A DNA stretch of 64,000 nucleotides, taken from the NCBI RefSeq assembly GCF_003721565.1, contig NZ_RJJE01000017.1, forward strand, positions 1,600,636 through 1,664,635, given 5' to 3'. Both the position numbers and the translations under genes were made by a program. How positions within the stretch are numbered: position 1 is the first letter of the stretch; each line of letters begins with the position of its first letter. Under the pieces are notes generated by a model. It searched no databases and was not told the origin of the DNA. It saw only the letters and a list, made by a program, of their open reading frames with translations. The DNA is from Rufibacter immobilis (lineage in GTDB: Bacteria; Bacteroidota; Bacteroidia; Cytophagales; Hymenobacteraceae). Of this stretch, positions 43,028 through 50,756 are shown in pieces.

Positions 43028-43068
43028 CTCCGCAACAGCTTTGGCCCTTGGCCGAGGCTGTTGCGGAG
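43028..43068 (-). repeat. strong intercistronic hairpin
   Basis: CTCCGCAACAGC (43028-43039) pairs perfectly with GCTGTTGCGGAG (43057-43068); the loop has its own GGCC/GGCC pair. There is no U-run. It lies between two leftward lipoprotein genes and could stabilise the upstream mRNA part or reduce read-through. Confidence 0.6.
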
Positions 43069-43132
43069 TTGTGCTGTGTATTTCTCTTCTATGTGTCAGA
43101 AGAGTTTAGAAAAGTTCTTCACCGCTACCTCC

Positions 43133-44407
43133 TTAGTGCGATTCACTTGTTTCAAAACCGAGGATAACCAGCTTGGTAGGCTGAGCGGAGACTTTGATTT
43201 TGGAGACACTGGTAAGGTCTGCCAACGACACCTGATGGACCTCCCCTAACGCCGGCAGGGCGATGTAGGCAAACTTCTCGGTTGCTTCCAATACTGGCTT
43301 AAGTGTTTCTGCGGCAGCAGTAGGCGAAATGATTTTGCCTTCCTTTTTGAGGTTTCCGGTTGCCAGATCATACACTTTGAGGGTGCCGTCTAAGAGCAGC
43401 AGCAACAGGTTACGGCCTGCCTTGTCTACCTTACACTGCATGATGCTCGTACTCTCAAAAATTGGGATCATTTCGTTAGTAGCCAGGTCTATATAGTAAG
43501 CACCCTTCAAATTGGAATACCCTACAAACTTCTTAGCCCCCTCTGCATACAACATGGTTCCGAGGCGAACCTCACCGAAACCAGCGGGATTAGGAATGAG
43601 TCGTTGCTGTCCGGATTGCGTCACTACCAAAGCTCCGCCTTCGGCGCCAAACACCGCATTGGTACCATCCGTGGCATTTCCGTGAATCCGGCTGGTTGGC
43701 AACGTGGAAGCGATCACCTCATTACCTGAAGCATTGATAATCTTTACTCCGTGAGGCCCCGCCAAAGTAGAGGATTTATCAACTACGGTAACCCCGTAGG
43801 TGCCATTGTTGAATTTCACCATAGCCCCATGGTGTGGGTCTAAACCAGCATTGACTACCCGCATTTTCGCGCCAGGTACATGAAAATCAGATTCACGGGC
43901 TACGGTGAGGGTACCGTCTCCGTCATTGAAAATGATGGATTCATCACCCTTGGATTTGAAATGCGAAGGTTTTAATCCTTCACCAGTTATGGCAGCAAAA
44001 GTAGGGGTTCCTTTTTCATCCACGTGGTCCCCGTGGTACTCCAGGCCACTGTCAAAGAACTCCACCCTGTTTTGGCTCCCGAACAACAAGGCCGCAAAAC
44101 GCCCTGAGGCCGTGGGATACAAAGATGCATTGGGGTATTTTGCCTGGAATGCAAGGGTAGTGCCATCGGCTGGCTTTATCTGGGTAATGGTAGTAGAGGT
44201 ACCATCTGAGGTGAGCAGCCGGACGTACTCAAATTCCTTTACTGCCTGAACTGGTTGGGGCTCTGGGTCATTTTCATCTTTGTCACAGGACGCGAGAACG
44301 GCTATGGCAAGAAAGCCCAGGAGCGCATGCTGCACGCCTTTATGGATGGAGTAAGTAGTACCCTGGATCTGGGAGAAGTAGTTCTTTAGAAATGTATTAA
44401 CGTTCAT
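43133..44407 (-). CDS. AztD-like histidine-rich beta-propeller lipoprotein, putative metallochaperone
   Basis: A 424-aa protein with an unusually long N-region before the signal helix (HALLGFLAIAVLASC, lipid cysteine 41). The mature part is a repeated beta-sheet propeller. Histidine motifs recur at blade edges: GLEYHGDHVDEKG (H125, H128), LDPHHGAMV (H192-H193), GPHGV (H219) and RIHGNA (H242). This resembles the zinc chaperone AztD of Paracoccus, which hands zinc to a periplasmic binding protein. Here it would be lipid-anchored, next to a TonB receptor and DUF4625 His-rich proteins. Resemblance is judged by eye. Zinc is the best guess. Confidence 0.65.
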   Translation of the reverse strand: MNVNTFLKNYFSQIQGTTYSIHKGVQHALLGFLAIAVLASCDKDENDPEPQPVQAVKEFEYVRLLTSDGTSTTITQIKPADGTTLAFQAKYPNASLYPTASGRFAALLFGSQNRVEFFDSGLEYHGDHVDEKGTPTFAAITGEGLKPSHFKSKGDESIIFNDGDGTLTVARESDFHVPGAKMRVVNAGLDPHHGAMVKFNNGTYGVTVVDKSSTLAGPHGVKIINASGNEVIASTLPTSRIHGNATDGTNAVFGAEGGALVVTQSGQQRLIPNPAGFGEVRLGTMLYAEGAKKFVGYSNLKGAYYIDLATNEMIPIFESTSIMQCKVDKAGRNLLLLLLDGTLKVYDLATGNLKKEGKIISPTAAAETLKPVLEATEKFAYIALPALGEVHQVSLADLTSVSKIKVSAQPTKLVILGFETSESH

Positions 44408-44489
44408 TGTCGAATCTTTAAAAATGATGTATTCGCCCCATGGATGGGGTATGCTTTTAAAATCTATGGGATTTAAACTAGGGGTCGCT

Positions 44490-44813
44490 TCAACTAAACT
44501 TCTTTGGCGGCCCTCTCAGAAAGATACCTGACTCCGTTTTGGGAGTAGGAGAAGTGATCCTATACACCAGCCACTGCGGCTCAGGCACCTTCCACTGTGT
44601 GATTGACCACGGCAACACTGGTACCGCTCCTTCCGCCTGGAAATGGCAGAGCAAGCAGTGGTCATATACCGCAACCACCGTTTTGGTTTTGTCAGACGGG
44701 CGGGAATGGTGGTTGACTAAGATGCCATGCACCGGCCCGCTGAGCACGGCCACCAGCCAGAGAGCCGTGACCATTCTCGCAGATCTTCCGCTATGAGGTT
44801 TGCTTTTAGTCAT
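44490..44813 (-). CDS. small exported His/Cys protein coupled to the TonB receptor gene
   Basis: 107 aa from ATG 44813, overlapping the receptor stop codon by 8 bp (shared ATGACTAA), so translation is coupled; ATG 44774 is an alternative. A hydrophobic segment (MVTALWLVAVLSGPVHGILV) is followed by VNHH and DHCLLCHF, a CxxC flanked by histidines. The C-terminus GIFLRGPPKKFS shares LRGPP with the 111-aa protein upstream of the receptor, so the two look like distant paralogues. This type, small with a signal, His/Cys cluster and RGPP end, resembles DUF2946-like metal-related proteins. Probably periplasmic metal binding. Confidence 0.65.
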   Translation of the reverse strand: MTKSKPHSGRSARMVTALWLVAVLSGPVHGILVNHHSRPSDKTKTVVAVYDHCLLCHFQAEGAVPVLPWSITQWKVPEPQWLVYRITSPTPKTESGIFLRGPPKKFS

Positions 44814-47211
44814 GGCGTAGAAGCGTGAAGGGCACTTTTAGAGAAAGAATAATATTGCGTCCAGCCTCGGGCAGTTCAATCAGGCGGTAAAAGCTGGTAT
44901 GGTTGAGGTAGCGGGTGTTCAGCAGATTCTGGGCTTGTACGCTTATGGAAAGCTCCTGTCTGCTGACGCGCAAGGTGGTGCCGGCAGAGAAGTTGAGCAC
45001 CTGGCTGGCGGGCGTCTTTTTCTCCGGCGGTACAATCCGGTATTGGCTACCCGTTAGCCGGTAGTCAAGCGAAAAATAGGTATTCTTGGGTCCCCGGCTG
45101 AACTGGGGCTCATAGCTGATATTGATGATCGCTGTCGGCGGGGGTGAAAAGGGCAACGTATAGCCCTTTTTCTCACCAGACAATTGTTCGCTGTACAAGT
45201 ATTCGGCTAGGAACTCGGTGCTCCAATGTTTCAGGAACCTGTACTTTGCCTCAAACTCTGCGCCGTAGCGCATTACGCTGCTTTGGGCATACTGGAATAC
45301 CTGATTACCGGCCCCATAATAATAGTCATGGCGTGAAGTTGGGTTTAGGTAGATGTAGTTGGGGAAGTAATTATAGAAGGAACTTAGCTGAACAGACCAT
45401 TTCGGTTGCGTCCAGGTCACGCTTACATCCAGTTGGTAAGACTGCTCCGGCGATAAACCTGGGTCTCCTTTTTCATAGCTGAAGTAATGGTAGTTCACGC
45501 CGTTAGCCGCTAATTCCTTCGCAATGGGCATCCGGAAGCTCTTCCCCAAATTGGCTTTGAGTTGTAGTTTCTCCCGGTTATAGTTGAAACCCGCTGACCA
45601 GATAAAACTTTGGAATTGCCGCTGCAGGCTGTCTGCCCTTACCAAGGCCTGAGAAACTGTGCCCTCCTGGGTCTGCACGTCAGAGTTAAACCAGTCTGTG
45701 TACTTGGTGATCTTGATCTTCCCGTAATCGTACCGCAAAGCTCCGTGCAGCAGCCAATGCTCGTTCAGCGTGAACTTGTCATACAGAAAAGCACCGGCAC
45801 TAAATTGCCTGAACGCCGGCACCAGAAAGCTCCAGCCACCAATGCTATTGTCTTGGTATTCTGTATTCACACCTGCGGCCAGGGTGTGCCTGCCCCAGGC
45901 CATGTTATCCTTTATATTGAGAGAATACACCTGCTTCTCAAACTCTCTTTCCAAGGTTTGAGGGGTGCGCATCCGGGTTGGGTACAGGGGCGGCATGTAC
46001 CCATGGTTGACATACGGGCTAAACTCCTGCCTGAAATTCTTCTGGTAACCAAGTTCCGCCTCCACCTCGTGGCCAGGTAAACTAAAAGAACTCCGGTTAA
46101 TGAGCTTGAAGTGATTAACTTTCTGGTAAGGCATCAGGATATCACGGTGAGAGGCATCCTGTTCCTCGGTGTTTACGCGGCGGGGCTCCAGGCCGTGGGC
46201 GTTGGCAAAGAACCCGCTCTTGCTGTAGGTGTTGCTCAGGTAGAACACAGACCGGTATTTCTCTTCCACCACGCCGGTGCTCAGGTGCAGGTTTGTCTCG
46301 TGGCCTGCGGTGTTGCGCAGGCGGTTGTCCTTCAGGTCCACGGCATAATCATAGACGTACACCCTACTGGTGGGGACCCGGTAATCTGCGTAATCTAAAC
46401 GGGTTACCCGGCTATCAAAGAACCAGCGCTCTTTCCGGCCATACAGGTTGAGAGAGGTGCCGTACAGGTTATTATTCGTTTTGCCTATGATATCTACCGC
46501 ACCGCCCAGCGTATGCTTTGGGGGAACAGGATGGGGTTTGATGTCAATGGCACCGGCAATGGCGTCTGATCCATAAACGAACGAGGCGGCTCCTTTGATC
46601 AACTCCACCTGGCTGGCGGCAAACTGGTCTATCTCCAGCCCGTGGTCTACCCCCCACTGCTGTCCCTCGTGTTTCACACCATTCTCCACTACCACCACCC
46701 GATTGAACCCCAGCCCCCTGATGAGCGGTTTGGATTGGCCAGAACCTATACCTATCGTCTTGATCCCCGGTTGGCGCTCCAGCGATTTCATCAGGCTTCC
46801 TCCCAGGTTACGTCTGATGTAGACCTCGTTCACTACCTCCACATTCATTGATTCCTCCCGTTTCCTGAACTCTGTACGGTCACCGGCCACCACAACTTCC
46901 CCAAGTTCCTGCGGAGCAGGGTAAAGGTTGATGTTTACCTCGGTGCCTCCGCCCACCAAGTGAACGGGTACCACTTGCTGCCGATAACCGGTATAGGAGA
47001 AGGTAAGGGAATAGTGACCGGCTGGCACGTGCGGAAAAGTGAAATAACCCGATGCGTCGCTTTGCGTGGCCAACATTGAAGGGCTCAGCCTAACCGTTAC
47101 CCCCGGTAAAGGATTGTTCCTCTCGTCTGTTATTTTTCCAGACAATGAAACATTTTGGCCCAGAGCATTCATGGCAAAGCTGAAGAGCAGTAAGAAAAGC
47201 GTAAGCTTCAT
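44806..47211 (-). CDS. TonB-dependent outer-membrane receptor, putative metal (zinc) uptake
   Basis: The start MKLTLFLLLFSFAMNALGQN at 47211 gives 801 aa; the open frame extends upstream but lacks a sensible signal there. A CarboxypepD_reg-like domain (about 21-105), TonB-box region ELGEVVVAGD, plug domain (GGSLMKSLERQPGIKTIGIG, LIRGLGFNRVVVVENGVKHEGQQWGVDHGLEIDQ) and a 22-strand barrel ending VPFTLLRHD follow. It lacks the SusC-specific features. His-containing segments (VKHEGQQWGVDHGL, HGLEPRR, ASHRDI) and the surrounding His-rich proteins point to a metal ligand, as in ZnuD-like receptors. The ligand is inferred, not seen. Confidence 0.82.
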   Translation of the reverse strand: MKLTLFLLLFSFAMNALGQNVSLSGKITDERNNPLPGVTVRLSPSMLATQSDASGYFTFPHVPAGHYSLTFSYTGYRQQVVPVHLVGGGTEVNINLYPAPQELGEVVVAGDRTEFRKREESMNVEVVNEVYIRRNLGGSLMKSLERQPGIKTIGIGSGQSKPLIRGLGFNRVVVVENGVKHEGQQWGVDHGLEIDQFAASQVELIKGAASFVYGSDAIAGAIDIKPHPVPPKHTLGGAVDIIGKTNNNLYGTSLNLYGRKERWFFDSRVTRLDYADYRVPTSRVYVYDYAVDLKDNRLRNTAGHETNLHLSTGVVEEKYRSVFYLSNTYSKSGFFANAHGLEPRRVNTEEQDASHRDILMPYQKVNHFKLINRSSFSLPGHEVEAELGYQKNFRQEFSPYVNHGYMPPLYPTRMRTPQTLEREFEKQVYSLNIKDNMAWGRHTLAAGVNTEYQDNSIGGWSFLVPAFRQFSAGAFLYDKFTLNEHWLLHGALRYDYGKIKITKYTDWFNSDVQTQEGTVSQALVRADSLQRQFQSFIWSAGFNYNREKLQLKANLGKSFRMPIAKELAANGVNYHYFSYEKGDPGLSPEQSYQLDVSVTWTQPKWSVQLSSFYNYFPNYIYLNPTSRHDYYYGAGNQVFQYAQSSVMRYGAEFEAKYRFLKHWSTEFLAEYLYSEQLSGEKKGYTLPFSPPPTAIINISYEPQFSRGPKNTYFSLDYRLTGSQYRIVPPEKKTPASQVLNFSAGTTLRVSRQELSISVQAQNLLNTRYLNHTSFYRLIELPEAGRNIILSLKVPFTLLRHD

Positions 47212-47674
47212 ACAGAGAAAAAATGAAGGACAGACCACAGACATGGCAAGTGTTACTCCTGCCACCAATCCAGATGTAGCCGTTCCGGTTTCCTGACTTT
47301 GGAGATGAGAGCATGTACCCAACCCATGCTTAAGCCTTGCGCAGACTTGGACATGGGTGAAAAGCCCTACCAGGAATAGCAAGGATTCCCTGGGCATATC
47401 ATCACCAACCAGCCGCACCGCTAGAGGAAGGACAAAGACATCTGATGTTTAGAAATTGTGCCGGAATGCCTGCATTAGCGGAGGCAAGGACACACAGAGA
47501 AGGGCAAGCACAGGCTGCTTAGAGAATTGGATGATAGAAGGGCATGAATATCCCTGAGTCATCTTCCCAGATTCTCAAAATGAATAGAATACACTCCTGC
47601 CACCTGCTCTCTCTAAGCAGAAAGAGTATGACAGAAAAGCTGCGCTACTACAATAGACAGTGGCTTACCAAAAG
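47212..47674 (-). promoter_or_regulatory. long leader/intergenic region before the TonB receptor
   Basis: 463 bp without a convincing gene. On the minus strand CAAAGTCAGGAAACCGG (complement of 47284-47300) resembles the B12 box AGTCAGGAGACC of cobalamin riboswitches. The hairpin GCATG/CATGC precedes it at the usual place, and GGGAATC occurs further upstream. The GGTGNAAATCC and GCCACTG core parts are not recognisable in order, so a riboswitch is doubtful. The 12-mer ACTCCTGCCACC appears twice (47256-47267, 47592-47603). Confidence 0.3.
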
Positions 47675-48010
47675 TTAAGAAAGGAGTTGGGGTGGTCCCC
47701 GAAGGTCAATGTTATTGGGATAGGTGAACTTCCAGGCAAAGCAGAAGTCTGTGGTAAGGGAACTAATGGCAACGGTGTAAACCGGAGTGGGTACCGTAGG
47801 CAGTTCCAAGAGGTGAGGCTGCCCGTAGTCTTTCTCTTTGCAATGTTTGTGCACTTTGCCCACGGTATGTTTGGCATCACCGGGGGCAGGCTCATCATGG
47901 GCCGCCGTGTGCTCGTGGTCATGCAACGCCAGAATCGCCGCCTCCGGTACCATTACCTGGCAGAAGAGCAGTAACAAAAAGCTGGCGATATAGGGTTGTA
48001 ACCGGAGCAT
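47675..48010 (-). CDS. small exported histidine-rich protein
   Basis: The 111-aa product starts with a signal peptide (MLRLQPYIASFLLLLFCQVM) and then a His-rich segment: LALHDHEHTAAHDEPAPGDAKHTVGKVHKHCKEKDYGQPH, with nine histidines and one cysteine in about 40 residues. The C-terminus has DLRGPPQLLS, matching the end of the 107-aa protein after the receptor. Small His-rich exported proteins of this build often accompany zinc- or copper-related TonB receptors in Bacteroidota. The palindrome GCAACTAAGTTGC lies upstream at 48132. Probably the first gene of the locus. Confidence 0.7.
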   Translation of the reverse strand: MLRLQPYIASFLLLLFCQVMVPEAAILALHDHEHTAAHDEPAPGDAKHTVGKVHKHCKEKDYGQPHLLELPTVPTPVYTVAISSLTTDFCFAWKFTYPNNIDLRGPPQLLS

Positions 48011-48131
48011 CTAAAACAGAAAAACAGCCTCTACACAACTGGGGCAGATCAGGGGGAAACGGGAGCGATTTGGATAAAGCCTTCCCGTCCTGGCCATTCG
48101 GCAGCAATAATAAACAACAGGACCTCTAAAT

Positions 48132-48144
48132 GCAACTAAGTTGC
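48132..48144. promoter_or_regulatory. candidate Fur/Zur-family operator
   Basis: GCAACT-A-AGTTGC is a perfect 6-1-6 palindrome in the 170-bp divergent-end gap upstream of the His-rich protein gene. Fur-superfamily metal regulators commonly use short AT-centred palindromes of this size, and the downstream genes look metal-related. The regulator is not in the window. Confidence 0.4.
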
Positions 48145-48180
48145 GGTTAAGTTTAAAGGAATGGTAGAAAAGAGTGTGTT

Positions 48181-49137
48181 TCAGTTCCTAAAGTTCTGGG
48201 TAATCATGAGTCTGCGGTCGCTGCCCTGGAGCACGCCAATGCCCACGCGGCCAAACCTATCGCGAAGAATGTTGGCGCGGTGGCCGGGCGAGTTCATGAG
48301 CCCCTCATGCGCAATGGTGAGCGTGGGCGCCAAGGCCAGGTTTTCACCGGCCAGCCGGAAAGGAACGTGCGCTTTCCGGATGCGGTCAAAGGGACTCCAA
48401 CCCTCAGGGGTGTAGTGCGAAAAATAACCCCGGCGGAACATGTCTTCAGAATGGCTTCGGGCCACGCGGCGCAAAGAGGTGTCGGCGGCCAGGGGTTGTA
48501 GGTTCTCCTTGGCGCGCTCCTGGTTGATGAGGTGGAGCATCTGGGCTTCCAGGTCGGGGCGTGGCGTCATGCGGGTGACTTTGTAGGGCAACTCAATCAT
48601 TTCCTCAGAGCCCGGCGCCACGGTGAGTTTGCGCATGGTGCGGTTCAAGGCTTCGTCAAAGACAGGGGCCAGCGCCATTTCGGCCTTTTCCGTCACCGAG
48701 GATAATCTAGAAGCCAGTTTGCTTTCCTGCACTTCCTCTTGAATGCTCTGCGGCAGGGGCAGCGCCATGAACAGCACCACCACAATAGCCGCCGTGACAA
48801 GTCCGCTTAGCAGCCCCGGTAACAAGCCCAGCACCTGGTTGCCCTTATGCCGATGCACATGGGCAGGCAGCCGGGAAACAATCACATCGCCCAGCGCCTG
48901 AATCAGGATACTGGACAACACCGCCACTATGAAAAAAGAAAGGGGCAAGAGCCACAGCTCGTTCCAGTCCAGCACCTGCTCCAGCCACGAAGCCACGTAT
49001 GGGTAAAACTTGAGCCCCAGCAGCAGGCTGCCCACCCACCGCACCAGGTCCAGCACTCCGTACACAAAACCCCGGTACCAGCCCGTCCAGAGGCTGGAAA
49101 GCACAATGATCAGCAGGAGTAAGTCAATGTAATTCAT
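48181..49137 (-). CDS. CvpA-like membrane domain fused to a CAP/SCP domain
   Basis: A 318-aa protein with an N-terminal CvpA/colicin V production-type domain: four helices within residues 1-125 (IDLLLLIIVLSSLWTGWYRGFVYGVLDLVRWVG at the start). A linker follows, then a C-terminal CAP (SCP/PR1) domain from about 195: MLHLINQERAKENLQPLAADTSLRRVARSHSEDMFRRGYFSH, then AGENLALAPT, GLMNSPGHRANIL, and the end GIGVLQGSDRRLMITQNFRN. The CAP active-site histidines (SHSEDM, SPGHR) are present. CvpA proteins take part in envelope homeostasis. CAP domains are extracytoplasmic, so the protein probably presents CAP in the periplasm. Confidence 0.88.
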   Translation of the reverse strand: MNYIDLLLLIIVLSSLWTGWYRGFVYGVLDLVRWVGSLLLGLKFYPYVASWLEQVLDWNELWLLPLSFFIVAVLSSILIQALGDVIVSRLPAHVHRHKGNQVLGLLPGLLSGLVTAAIVVVLFMALPLPQSIQEEVQESKLASRLSSVTEKAEMALAPVFDEALNRTMRKLTVAPGSEEMIELPYKVTRMTPRPDLEAQMLHLINQERAKENLQPLAADTSLRRVARSHSEDMFRRGYFSHYTPEGWSPFDRIRKAHVPFRLAGENLALAPTLTIAHEGLMNSPGHRANILRDRFGRVGIGVLQGSDRRLMITQNFRN

Positions 49138-49291
49138 CTTTCGTGTTTGCGTATGGGTGGTGTAGAAACTTAAGCAGATGGGCTTCTCCCGTTTCTTTTA
49201 CCGCTCTCTTTCTGGTTCTGTTACTTTATTTTCCGCCAAGGGAAACTTCCCCGTAGCTGGTTTTCCGTATAGCTTCTCAAAAAACGAGCAT

Positions 49292-49579
49292 ATGAGCAAA
49301 CAGGAAGTACAGCACGACGAAGAAGACCTGAGGTTCTACATAGCATTGGGCGAAGAAGACGCAGAACTCACCTACTCCCGCACCGAGCAGGAGGAACTGG
49401 ACCTGGATTACACCTACGTACCCCAAAGCCACCGCAACCAAGGCCTGGCCGACCAACTGGTGAAAACTGCCCTGGACTACGTGAAAGAGCACCAACTCAA
49501 GTTTGTGGCTTCCTGCCCCGTGGTGGAGGCCTACGTGAAGCGCCACCCAGAATACGCCCCTTTTATGGCAGATGCCTAA
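49292..49579 (+). CDS. YjdJ-type GNAT family N-acetyltransferase
   Basis: The ATG at 49292 (MSKQEVQHDEEDLRFYIALG) gives 95 aa, the normal size of the minimal GNAT_YjdJ group; a 49178 start would add unrelated residues. The acetyl-CoA binding part is YVPQSHRNQGLADQLVKTALDYVKE, followed by LKFVASCPVVEAYVKRHPEYA, where the CP..........HPEY motif is typical. Substrate unknown. Pal-1 copy 16 with a U-run follows as a probable terminator. Confidence 0.88.
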   Translation: MSKQEVQHDEEDLRFYIALGEEDAELTYSRTEQEELDLDYTYVPQSHRNQGLADQLVKTALDYVKEHQLKFVASCPVVEAYVKRHPEYAPFMADA

Positions 49580-49604
49580 ACCCTGTGATCCGGCATTGGA
49601 CTGT

Positions 49605-49660
49605 GCCTGCGTTTAGGGGCCGTTTTTGGAAAAACAGCCCCTAAACGCAGGCGTGTTTTT
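49605..49660 (+). terminator. Pal-1 palindrome copy 16 followed by a T-run, likely terminator
   Basis: Perfectly paired outer arm GCCTGC/GCAGGC around the Pal-1 core (49605-49627 and 49630-49652, centre GG), then GTGTTTTTTTTG. This is the only copy with a clear U-run behind it, so it can end the GNAT transcript. Confidence 0.75.
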
Positions 49661-49755
49661 TTTGACTCTTCGCCTGTGCTCCCCAGCCCAGAGATGAAGC
49701 CGAACAGAAAACTTGTTGTACCTTCGTCTTTCTACGTTGCGTACGTTTGTCACTC

Positions 49756-50631
49756 ATGAAAACCATCTCCATTGTAGGAACCGGGCTTATTGGCGGTTCG
49801 GCGGCCTTAGACCTCAGAAAAGCAGGAAATGTACGGGAACTGATTGGGGTAGACCAAAACCCGGAGCACGCCGCCCGCGCGGTGGAACTGGGCTTGGTGG
49901 ACCGCATTCTGCCCCTGCAAGAAGCTGCCGCCGTGTCTGATGTCCTTCTGGTGGCCATTCCGGTGTCCGCTATCCAGAAACTGCTGCCTTCGCTGTTGGA
50001 CATGCTGCCCCCGCAGGCGGTGGTCATTGACCTGGGCTCTACCAAAAGCCTTCTCTGCGAAGCCGTACGCCAGCACCCTAACCGGGCCCAGTTTGTGGCC
50101 GCCCACCCCATTGCGGGTACTGAGTACTCAGGCCCCACCGCCGCGCTGGAAGGTTTGTACCAGGGCAAGATGAACATCATCTGTGAGAAAGAGCTGTCCT
50201 CTGAACACGCGCTGCACACGGCCCAGGAAGTGTTTTCCACGCTAGGTCTCAAGACGATTTACATGCAGCCCGAGGAGCACGACAAGCACGTGGCCTACGT
50301 ATCGCACCTCTCGCACGTGAGCTCGTTTCTGCTGGGTTTGACCGTGCTGGACGTGGAGAAAGACGAACGCAACATCTTCACGCTGGCGGGTTCAGGCTTT
50401 GCGTCTACGGTGCGTCTGGCCAAAAGCTCCCCAGACATGTGGGCGCCCATCTTTGAGCAGAACGCCCATTTCCTGAGCCACGCCCTGGCCGAGTACATCA
50501 AGCACCTGCAACGCTTCCAGGAGTGTCTCCAGAGCGGCCAAACCCAGGAACTGTACCAGATGATGCAGCAGGCCAACCAGATCAGGCCCGTGCTGGATGG
50601 CATTGCGCAGGTGTCGCCGGTGGTGAAATAA
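49756..50631 (+). CDS. tyrA: prephenate dehydrogenase
   Basis: A 291-aa protein starting MKTISIVGTGLIGGSAALDL with the NAD-binding motif GTGLIGGS at 8-15. It continues with AHPIAGTEYSGPTAA and the helical C-terminal domain with HDKHVAYVSHLSHVSSFLL, which carries the prephenate-binding histidine of the family. No ACT domain or chorismate mutase domain is attached. It makes 4-hydroxyphenylpyruvate for tyrosine. No other aromatic amino acid gene is close. A TTG three codons earlier is not needed. Confidence 0.92.
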   Translation: MKTISIVGTGLIGGSAALDLRKAGNVRELIGVDQNPEHAARAVELGLVDRILPLQEAAAVSDVLLVAIPVSAIQKLLPSLLDMLPPQAVVIDLGSTKSLLCEAVRQHPNRAQFVAAHPIAGTEYSGPTAALEGLYQGKMNIICEKELSSEHALHTAQEVFSTLGLKTIYMQPEEHDKHVAYVSHLSHVSSFLLGLTVLDVEKDERNIFTLAGSGFASTVRLAKSSPDMWAPIFEQNAHFLSHALAEYIKHLQRFQECLQSGQTQELYQMMQQANQIRPVLDGIAQVSPVVK

Positions 50632-50635
50632 TCCT

Positions 50636-50671
50636 GTTTAGCGGCTGTTTTTGGAAAAAGAGCCCCTAAAC
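50636..50671. repeat. Pal-1 palindrome copy 17
   Basis: GTTTAGCGGCTGTTTTT, centre GG, AAAAAGAGCCCCTAAAC, immediately after tyrA. Confidence 0.85.
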
Positions 50672-50756
50672 GCAACGGCTGTCTATTTACCGTATAACTC
50701 CCTTTTGCCTGCTCCGTACCAAGGTGAAACACATTCTCTACTGGACCGAAGATATT

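Noticed and set aside
47212-47418. 69-residue N-terminal extension of the TonB receptor
   Set aside because: The signal peptide typical for such receptors begins at the ATG at 47211; the extension lacks a signal.
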